64,000 bases of DNA from SFLA01 sp045595165. Its GTDB lineage: Bacteria > Bacillota > Clostridia > Oscillospirales > CAG-382. Location of the stretch: NCBI GenBank assembly GCA_045595165.1, contig JAZNZY010000001.1, positions 9,888 through 73,887 of the forward strand. The letters run 5' to 3'. The notes beneath the pieces were generated by a model. The model did no database searches and was not told the origin of the DNA. It saw nothing but the letters and a program-made list of their open reading frames with translations. The position numbers and the translations under genes are program-made. Of the stretch, positions 58,821 to 64,000 are shown piece by piece (the stretch's first letter is position 1; each line of letters starts with the position of its first letter).

Positions 58821-60174
58821 TAAGGCTCTGTATGGGTGCAGGAATTCTTCCGCCTCGGCGAATAAATACTTCGGGTGAAGCAGTATTCACCTTCATAACC
58901 GGTCCGCCGCCCAGCAGACCGCCGAAGTTTAATTCCTCCCCTGCTTTTTTGCCGATAGCGGGAATTACGCGCACTGCGGTGGTTTTTGAATTTACCATAC
59001 CGATCGCAGCTTCATCCGCAATAATGGCAGAGATTATCTCCGGTGTTACGTCACCGGGAATATTGATCATATCCAAGCCCACGGAGCAGACTGCTGTCAT
59101 AGCCTCTAATTTTTCTATGGTAAGACAACCGCTTCTTGCGGCATCGATCATACCTGCATCCTCGGTTACGGGGATAAACGCCCCCGAAAGTCCGCCAACG
59201 TGGCTGGATGCCATTACGCCGCCTTTTTTGACCGCATCGTTAAGCATGGCAAGGCATGCGGTGGTGCCGGTGCATCCGCAGGATTCCAAACCCATTTCCT
59301 CTAAAATATGGGCGACGGAATCTCCTATAGCGGGAGTGGGAGCGAGGGAAAGATCAACTATACCGAAAGGTACTTTAAGCCTCTCGCTGGCTTTCATAGC
59401 CACAAGCTGACCCATACGGGTTATCTTGAAAGCGGTTTTTTTGATAATATCCGCAATTTCGTTTATGCCGGCATCCTTGGGAGCTTTTGCTATGGCGCTT
59501 CTCACCACGCCGGGGCCCGAAACGCCTACGTTTATAACGCAATCCGGCTCGCCTAACCCGTGAAACGCTCCTGCCATAAAGGGGTTATCATCGGGAGCGT
59601 TGCAAAGCACAACCAATTTCGCCGCACCGATACAATCACGGTCGGCAGTAAGCAGGGCGGTCTGCTTTACGGTTTCGCCCATAAGACGCACCGCATCCAT
59701 ATTGATACCCGCTTTGGTAGAGCCGATATTTACGGAAGCGCAGATATGCTCGGTTTCCGCAAGCGCGCGGGGAATTGAACGGATAAGCTCTATATCCCCT
59801 GCCGCAAAGCCTTTTTGTACCAAAGCGGAATAACCGCCGATAAAGTTAACCCCCGTTTCGCGTGAAGCCTTTTCAAGGGCGTACGCAAATTCGATAGGAT
59901 CTTTTTCCTTGCAGGCGCCTGCAAGAATGGCAACAGGCGTTACGGCAACACGCTTGTTGATTATGGGAATACCCAATTCTTTTTCTATATTATTCGCCAC
60001 GGGAACCAGGTTTTTGGCAGAAAAACAGATCTTATCATAAACCTTCTGCGCCGCTTTGTCTATGCAGGGGTCGATACAATCGGTTAAGGAAATTCCCATC
60101 GTAACCGTGCGGATATCAAGGTGCTCGTCCTCGATCATCTGTATGGTTTCAAGAATATCTCTTGTTTCTATCAT
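58813..60174 (-). CDS. PFL family protein (UPF0210/DUF711)
   Basis: A 453-residue protein of the UPF0210 family, structurally related to pyruvate formate-lyase barrels but of unknown activity. Opening MIETRDILETIQMIEDEHLDIRTVTMGISLTDCIDPC and internal NVGVSGPGVVRSAI, AHILEEMGLESCGCTGTTACLAMLNDAVKKGG are typical. The next gene upstream is an ACT-domain protein, the usual partner (UPF0237-UPF0210). The stop codon is within an A-family arm. Confidence 0.92.
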   Translation of the reverse strand: MIETRDILETIQMIEDEHLDIRTVTMGISLTDCIDPCIDKAAQKVYDKICFSAKNLVPVANNIEKELGIPIINKRVAVTPVAILAGACKEKDPIEFAYALEKASRETGVNFIGGYSALVQKGFAAGDIELIRSIPRALAETEHICASVNIGSTKAGINMDAVRLMGETVKQTALLTADRDCIGAAKLVVLCNAPDDNPFMAGAFHGLGEPDCVINVGVSGPGVVRSAIAKAPKDAGINEIADIIKKTAFKITRMGQLVAMKASERLKVPFGIVDLSLAPTPAIGDSVAHILEEMGLESCGCTGTTACLAMLNDAVKKGGVMASSHVGGLSGAFIPVTEDAGMIDAARSGCLTIEKLEAMTAVCSVGLDMINIPGDVTPEIISAIIADEAAIGMVNSKTTAVRVIPAIGKKAGEELNFGGLLGGGPVMKVNTASPEVFIRRGGRIPAPIQSLKN

Positions 60175-60187
60175 TGTTTTTTACCCC

Positions 60188-60457
60188 TCAGATCCTATGC
60201 ATGGAGTTAAAGATATCCTCGTGCATAACGTGGACACGCAGGTTGTTTTGCTCGCCTATTTCTGCGGCGGTATCCACAAATACGCCGAAATCGCAATCGA
60301 TCTTGCTTATATCGCACATCATTATCATACAGAACATATCCTGCAAGATCGTCTGTGTAACGTCGGTTACGTTTACGTTGTGATTTGCACAAAAGGAGCT
60401 TATCTTTGCAAGGATACCGACCGTATCCTTACCTACTACGGTAATTACAGCTTTCAT
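60188..60457 (-). CDS. ACT domain-containing protein (UPF0237)
   Basis: An 89-residue single ACT-domain protein (MKAVITVVGKDTVGILAKISSFCANHNVNVTDVTQTILQ), a small-molecule binding fold. I place the start at 60457, after GGAGG; the longer frame adds 14 residues with no ribosome binding site. It lies 13 bases upstream of the UPF0210 gene and is probably its regulatory partner. Confidence 0.92.
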   Translation of the reverse strand: MKAVITVVGKDTVGILAKISSFCANHNVNVTDVTQTILQDMFCMIMMCDISKIDCDFGVFVDTAAEIGEQNNLRVHVMHEDIFNSMHRI

Positions 60458-60552
60458 AAGGGAAAACCTCCGTGGGTAAAGTTTTGTATATAATACCATA
60501 AATATTACGATATTAAAAGGGTTTTACACAAAAAAGTGAATATTTATTTGTA

Positions 60553-60581
60553 TTGACGAAAGGTACGGTATGTGGTATAAT
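60553..60581 (+). promoter_or_regulatory. Sigma-A promoter of lipoprotein gene 1
   Basis: -35 TTGACG (60553-60558), 17-base spacer, -10 TATAAT (60576-60581). The leader consists of an A element. Confidence 0.7.
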
Positions 60582-60585
60582 GAAG

Positions 60586-60687
60586 AATGATAAATGATAA
60601 ATGAGAAATGATGAATTGTGGTTGATTTTTGTTCACAGAACAAAAATCTTCCGTAATTTCTCATTCCTCGTTCCTCATTCCTCATTA
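60586..60687. repeat. Family A heptad-palindrome element in a 5' leader
   Basis: Left arm AATGATA/AATGAGA units, core TTTTTGTTC/GAACAAAAA flanked by GGTTGA and TCTTCC, right arm TTCCTCG/TTCCTCA. Confidence 0.88.
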
Positions 60688-60708
60688 AAAAAAGGAGAAA
60701 CTTTTACT

Positions 60709-61371
60709 ATGAAGAAAATCGCACTTATCCTTGCTCTTGTTATGGTTTTTGCTGTAGCTCTCGTTGCTTGCGACGAAACTCCCGCAGAATCTACTCCCGT
60801 AACAAACGAATCCACACCCGTTGATGAATCCACTCCCGCAGATGAATCCGAACCCGCAGAGGAAGAGGAAGAAAAGGTTCTTTCCGAAGGCAAGACCTAT
60901 ACTTATACCGAAACCGGTCTTTACTACATCACCTGGGACGAAAGCTGGACAGTAAGTAAGAACGCAGCGGCTTGCCTTACCGATGGCGTTACCGTTGGTG
61001 AAAACGTATACTATGGCGACGCTTCTCTCGTTGGCTGGTCCGGCGAAGTTCCCGTTGTAACTATCGATCTTGGCGAAGAAAAAACCGTTACCGGCATTAA
61101 GTACTATGCTTACGGCGGTATGGACGGTATCGCTGTTCCCTTTGGCGCTACCGTTGAAGTTTCTGTTGACGGCGAAACCTGGACCGAGATTTACTGCCTC
61201 TCCGCAGAAACCGATAAGGTTACCTCCGAGCTTTCCTGGGCTGCAGAAGGTTATATTTCCGAATTCGTCCTCACCGCTACCGAAGAGGCTGCTGCACGCT
61301 ACGTAAGACTTACCTATAACAAGGAAGGCACATTCGTATTCCTTACCGAAATTCAGGTACTGGGCAAATAA
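60709..61371 (+). CDS. Lipoprotein with F5/8 type C-like domain, paralogue 1
   Basis: A 220-residue lipoprotein. Signal and lipobox LVAC (Cys21), then a Thr/Ser-Pro-Glu linker (ESTPVTNESTPVDESTPADESEPAEEEEE, about 25-55), then a beta-sandwich with the discoidin-like pattern PVVTIDLGEEKTVTGIKYY...GATVEVSVDGETWTEI...AARYVRLTYNKEG. Likely carbohydrate or surface binding. AAAGGAG precedes the ATG at 60709; the longer frame runs through an A repeat. It is the first of three similar genes. Confidence 0.85.
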   Translation: MKKIALILALVMVFAVALVACDETPAESTPVTNESTPVDESTPADESEPAEEEEEKVLSEGKTYTYTETGLYYITWDESWTVSKNAAACLTDGVTVGENVYYGDASLVGWSGEVPVVTIDLGEEKTVTGIKYYAYGGMDGIAVPFGATVEVSVDGETWTEIYCLSAETDKVTSELSWAAEGYISEFVLTATEEAAARYVRLTYNKEGTFVFLTEIQVLGK

Positions 61372-61374
61372 AGA

Positions 61375-61403
61375 TTGACAAAAGAGTAATGATATAGTAA
61401 AAT
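61375..61403 (+). promoter_or_regulatory. Sigma-A promoter of lipoprotein gene 2
   Basis: -35 TTGACA (61375-61380), 17-base spacer, -10 TAAAAT (61398-61403), four bases after the stop codon of lipoprotein 1. Confidence 0.75.
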
Positions 61404-61574
61404 GATGAATGATGAATGCGACGCACTCGCAAAGCGAGCGCTAAATGAGGAATTTCGGTAGCTTTTTTCGCGCTAAACGCGAAAAAAGGTTTCCATCCCG
61501 GGGTTCCCCGAAAACGCTATGCGTTTTTGGGGTGGGTTCCTCGTTCCTCGTTTCTAGTTCCTCATTTCTCATTA
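61401..61574. repeat. Family A element with nested C, in a 5' leader
   Basis: Left arm ATGATGA/ATGATGA, palindrome ACTCGC/GCGAGC, core TTTTTTCGCG/CGCGAAAAAA, C copy 61497-61537, right arm TTCCTCG/TTTCTAG. Confidence 0.85.
61497..61537. repeat. Family C repeat nested in an A element
   Basis: CCCGGGGTTCCCCGAAAACG, loop, CGTTTTTGGGGTGGGT. Confidence 0.85.
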
Positions 61575-61598
61575 AATTATTCAAAGGAGAAAACAAAA

Positions 61599-62345
61599 AT
61601 GAAAAAGATTGCACTTATCCTCGCGCTTGTTATGGCGTTTTCTGTAGTTTTGGTTGCTTGCGACGAAACTCCCGCAGAATCTACCCCCGTAACAAATGAG
61701 TCCACCCCCGTTGACGAATCTACTCCCGTAGATGAATCCGAGCCCGCAGACGAATCTACTCCCGTAGATGAATCCACCCCCGATGAAGAGTCTGCTCCCG
61801 CATACGAAAAGAATCCCGACGCGGTTTCCACCGAAGGCAACAACGTTGCTGCAGGCAAGACCTATGAGATCTCCGAGCAGTTCCGTATGAGCACAGAAAC
61901 TTGGGGCTGGGACGAAACCTTCCCCGTTTCTTATCCCGATGAAAACTACGAGCTGACCGACGGTTACGTTCCCACCAATGACGACGCATACAACGCAGCT
62001 TGCTGGATGGGCTTCCATCAGAACACCCCCGCACAGAGCGAACGCGGATATGCTATCGTAAAGATCGACCTCGGCCAGATCTATGAGCTCAGCAGCGTTG
62101 CTCTTACCGCTCTTAAGGATACCGAAACCGGCATCACCTGCCCCTACAACGTAGAAGTTCTCATCTCCGAAGATGGCGAAACCTGGCACTCTGCATCCGT
62201 TCTTGATATCACCGCCGACCTTGAAGGTCTGGCAGATAAGTCCGCTCATACCCTCACCGCTGAAGTTGACGTTACCGCTCGTTATGTTGAGCTGCACATT
62301 ACTTCCTATGGCTGGGCATTCCTTGGTGAACTTGAAATCAAGTAA
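61599..62345 (+). CDS. Lipoprotein with F5/8 type C-like domain, paralogue 2
   Basis: A 248-residue paralogue of the previous gene. Same signal (MKKIALILALVMAFSVVLVACDETPAE), a longer linker of ESTPVD/DESEPAD units (about 25-60), and a discoidin-like domain with MSTETWGWDE, AIVKIDLGQIYELSSVALTAL, NVEVLISEDGETWHSA, ARYVELHITSYGWAFLGELEI. CAAAGGAG precedes the ATG. It has its own promoter and a terminator, so it is separately transcribed. Confidence 0.85.
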   Translation: MKKIALILALVMAFSVVLVACDETPAESTPVTNESTPVDESTPVDESEPADESTPVDESTPDEESAPAYEKNPDAVSTEGNNVAAGKTYEISEQFRMSTETWGWDETFPVSYPDENYELTDGYVPTNDDAYNAACWMGFHQNTPAQSERGYAIVKIDLGQIYELSSVALTALKDTETGITCPYNVEVLISEDGETWHSASVLDITADLEGLADKSAHTLTAEVDVTARYVELHITSYGWAFLGELEIK

Positions 62346-62350
62346 TCTGT

Positions 62351-62600
62351 CGCTCGGTAAAACACTGTAGAACGAAACGCAAAAAATAGTATATAATTCT
62401 GTTTAGTGCGTTTCCAAATGTAGGGCGGGTGGCTTGCCCCCGCCGAACACCATATTAAAAGGAAAACTTCCGTAGAAAAAATCTACGGAAGTTCTTTTAT
62501 TTTTATTTTGCGTTTCTAACCATTTTCGCTCGGGGGGCAGTAGAATACTACAGCTCCCCACTCGCAAAAATGGTTTCTACAGCGTTTTACCATCGCTCAC
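62351..62600. repeat. Family B element, type II, with D-prime insert
   Basis: GCTCGGTAAAACACTGTAGA and TCTACAGCGTTTTACCATCG ends, a D-prime hairpin (62420-62445), terminator, AACCATTTT/AAAAATGGTT arm around CAGTAGAATACTACAG. Confidence 0.85.
62465..62500 (+). terminator. Intrinsic terminator inside the B element after lipoprotein 2
   Basis: AACTTCCGTAGA/TCTACGGAAGTT stem followed by CTTTTATTTTTATTTT. Confidence 0.85.
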
Positions 62601-62691
62601 TTCAAAAACTTGCTTTTTCTGTATTATAGACGGTAGTTTCGGCTGTGTTGTAGGGGAGAATGTCCCGCTTGAAGGACAAAACAAAAAAACA

Positions 62692-62720
62692 TTGACAAAC
62701 AGCGGGTTTTGTATTAAAAT
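62692..62720 (+). promoter_or_regulatory. Sigma-A promoter of lipoprotein gene 3
   Basis: -35 TTGACA (62692-62697), 17-base spacer, -10 TAAAAT (62715-62720). Confidence 0.75.
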
Positions 62721-62752
62721 GTTTTTACAGAATATTTTATAAGGAGAAAAAA

Positions 62753-63508
62753 ATGAAAAAGATTGCACTTATTCTTGCGCTTGTTATGGTTTTCGCAGTT
62801 GCTCTCGTTGCATGTGACGAAACTCCCGCAGAATCCACCCCCGTAACAAATGAATCCACCCCCGCAGATGAATCTACTCCCGCAGATGAATCCGAGCCCG
62901 CAGACGAATCTGTTCCTGCAGATGAATCCGAGCCCGCAGATGAATCCGAGCCCGAAGAAGAATCCAAAGCTCCCGCAGCAGAGGTTGGCGAACTCGTTTC
63001 TGTTGGCAAGACATACACCACTTCCAATCTGTTCCGCCAGAGCAGCGAAACCTGGAGCTGGGACGAAAATTCTCCCATTGCTTATCCCGATGAAGACGGC
63101 GTTTCCCTTACCGACGGCGTTAAGGATCCCGGCGACAACGATTTCCACAATGTTGTATGGGCAGGCTTTAACGGCAACGGCACTCCCGATTATCTTGAAA
63201 ACGGCTACAGCTGGATCGTTATCGATCTCGGCGCAGTAACCGAAATTTCCAAGATCTCCGTAACCACCGCATCCGAAGCGCTGGGCAGCGGTATCGCTTC
63301 CAACAATATGTCTATTGAGTTCCTCGTATCCGACGACGGCGAAAACTGGACCTCTCTCGGCACCGTAGAAACTGTTGACGACGCTACCGTTAACTTTGTA
63401 GAAACCGATATCGGCACCACCGCTTCCGGTCAGTACGTAAGAGTTCAGCTTACCCGTTCCGGTTGGATGTTTGTTTCTGAAGTGGAAGTATACGATATCG
63501 CAAAGTAA
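62753..63508 (+). CDS. Lipoprotein with F5/8 type C-like domain, paralogue 3
   Basis: A 251-residue paralogue: signal MKKIALILALVMVFAVALVACDE, the longest linker of (E/D)STPAD and SEPAD repeats (about 25-75), and a discoidin-like domain (RQSSETWSWDENSPIAYPDE, SWIVIDLGAVTEISKISVTT, MSIEFLVSDDGENWTSLG, GQYVRVQLTRSGWMFVSEVEVYD). AAGGAG precedes the ATG. A type II B element with terminator follows. The three genes probably arose by tandem duplication. Confidence 0.85.
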   Translation: MKKIALILALVMVFAVALVACDETPAESTPVTNESTPADESTPADESEPADESVPADESEPADESEPEEESKAPAAEVGELVSVGKTYTTSNLFRQSSETWSWDENSPIAYPDEDGVSLTDGVKDPGDNDFHNVVWAGFNGNGTPDYLENGYSWIVIDLGAVTEISKISVTTASEALGSGIASNNMSIEFLVSDDGENWTSLGTVETVDDATVNFVETDIGTTASGQYVRVQLTRSGWMFVSEVEVYDIAK

Positions 63509-63510
63509 TT

Positions 63511-63740
63511 TCGCTCTCGCTCGGTAAAACACTGTCGATCGAAACGCAAAATGTTTAATACGTAATTACAAATGCGAGAGATATTAGTTTATCTCTCGCA
63601 TTTTTGTTTGTTATTTAGGAAGGAATTTGTAAAAACAAATTCCTTTTTATTTGCGTTTCTAAACGTCTTTACTTCGCTAGCTGTAGATTACTACAGCACG
63701 CTCGTAAAGGACGTTTTCTACAGCGTTTTACCTTCGCTCA
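63511..63740. repeat. Family B element, type II
   Basis: CTCGCTCGGTAAAACACTGT left end, TCTACAGCGTTTTACCTTCG right end, terminator, AGGAATTTG/CAAATTCCT, AAACGTC/GACGTTT arm around CTGTAGATTACTACAG. Confidence 0.85.
63571..63609 (+). terminator. Intrinsic terminator inside the B element after lipoprotein 3
   Basis: AATGCGAGAGAT/ATCTCTCGCATT stem followed by TTTTGTTTG. Confidence 0.8.
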
Positions 63741-63828
63741 CTTCAAAAACTTGCTTTTTCGATGCAACAGACGGTAGTTTTGTCTGTATTGTAGGGCGGG
63801 TGGCTTATCCGGGGTCCCCAAAAAATGC
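63741..63828. repeat. 88-base stretch, first copy, ending in a truncated C repeat
   Basis: Identical to 63913-64000. It holds a D-prime start (about 63790, GTAGGGCGGGTGGCTT) and the first bases of a C repeat (63811-63828, GGGGTCCCC). This is probably the last genuine genomic sequence in the window. Confidence 0.85.
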
Positions 63829-63912
63829 AAGTCGGAGGCCAAGCGGTCTTAGGAAGACAATCTCACCAGTCAACTCCTTGGCTCACAGAACGACATGGCT
63901 ACGATCCGACTT
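63829..63912. other. Sequencing adapter contamination (MGI/BGI DNBSEQ type)
   Basis: 63829-63860 begins AAGTCGGAGGCCAAGCGG and matches, as I recall it, the 32-base forward DNBSEQ adapter. 63871-63912, reverse-complemented, begins AAGTCGGATCGTAGCCATG, the reverse adapter. Between them is a 10-base block, TCTCACCAGT (63861-63870), the size of a sample barcode. It is not biological. Confidence 0.95.
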
Positions 63913-64000
63913 CTTCAAAAACTTGCTTTTTCGATGCAACAGACGGTAGTTTTGTCTGTATTGTAGGGCGGGTGGCTTATCCGGGGTCCCCAAAAAATGC
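63913..64000. other. Artefactual second copy of the 88-base stretch
   Basis: Exactly repeats 63741-63828 after the adapter block. It is best read as an assembly loop through adapter-containing reads, not as a genomic duplication. Confidence 0.9.

Noticed and set aside
63741..64000. Tandem 88-base duplication as a genomic repeat
   Set aside because: The copies are separated exactly by adapter plus barcode, so the duplication is an assembly artefact.
1..64000. tRNA or rRNA genes
   Set aside because: I looked for T-loop GGTTCGAATCC-like sequences and rRNA blocks on both strands by eye and saw none; a tRNAscan run would be decisive.

Overview
The window is a chromosomal segment of an uncultured-type Firmicute of class Clostridia, most likely a gut Oscillospirales/Ruminococcaceae-like lineage. 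The reasons are the origin-region gene order (rpmH-rnpA-yidD-yidC-jag on one side, dnaA-dnaN-recF-remB-gyrB-gyrA on the other), the sporulation gene gerW, the ScpA/ScpB-DUF2953-GerW-RluB cluster, a dockerin-bearing esterase, AGGAGG-type ribosome binding sites and sigma-A promoters with 17-base spacers. The exact genus cannot be named from the sequence alone.

Layout. 1-10 kb: ychF (cut by the window edge), a Fic protein, a transglutaminase-like lipoprotein, a DUF4434/discoidin-like lipoprotein coupled to cysK, and a large cell-surface protein of InlB-type repeats. 10-20 kb: proS, a zinc-ribbon membrane protein, a 5'-nucleotidase-like lipoprotein, a dockerin SGNH hydrolase overlapping radC, a U32 peptidase/RlhA-like protein, and a probable vitamin B12 uptake pair (DUF4430 lipoprotein and ECF S component) behind a candidate cobalamin riboswitch. 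20-45 kb: housekeeping genes, almost all on the + strand (gpmI, M50 protease, scpA-scpB-DUF2953, gerW-rluB-yhbY-yqeK-rsfS, leuS, an orphan response regulator, malQ, trmK, DUF177-rpmF, DUF512-der-plsY, rarA, nusB, xseA-xseB-ispA). 45-58 kb: the replication origin region, ending in gyrA and a phosphopantetheinyl transferase. 58-63.5 kb: a UPF0210/ACT pair on the minus strand, then three tandem paralogous lipoproteins with discoidin-like domains.

The most striking feature is the intergenic space. Nearly every gap is filled with modular palindromic repeats that carry no protein. Family A has a small hairpin core flanked by inverted arrays of 7-base units (about 20 copies). Family E is a related form in which the heptamer GTGATAT alternates with 13-15 bp palindromes (2 copies). 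Family B is a roughly 230-290 bp nested palindrome framed by CGCAAA/TTTGCG, often carrying an intrinsic terminator (about 11 copies). Family C is a roughly 40 bp ACCCC...GGGGACCCC hairpin that nests inside A and B. Family D is a roughly 30 bp GTAGGG...TCCTCG hairpin. Within each family the stem sequence differs from copy to copy while the pairing is kept. C and D copies have entered coding sequence (radC N-terminus, gyrA C-terminus, yqeK C-terminus), and A arms supply stop codons to several genes. I regard this as the best candidate for an undescribed system here.

The last 172 bases are not genomic. An 88-base stretch is repeated on both sides of an 84-base block that matches MGI/BGI DNBSEQ adapter sequences surrounding a 10-base barcode. 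The true sequence should be read only to about position 63828.
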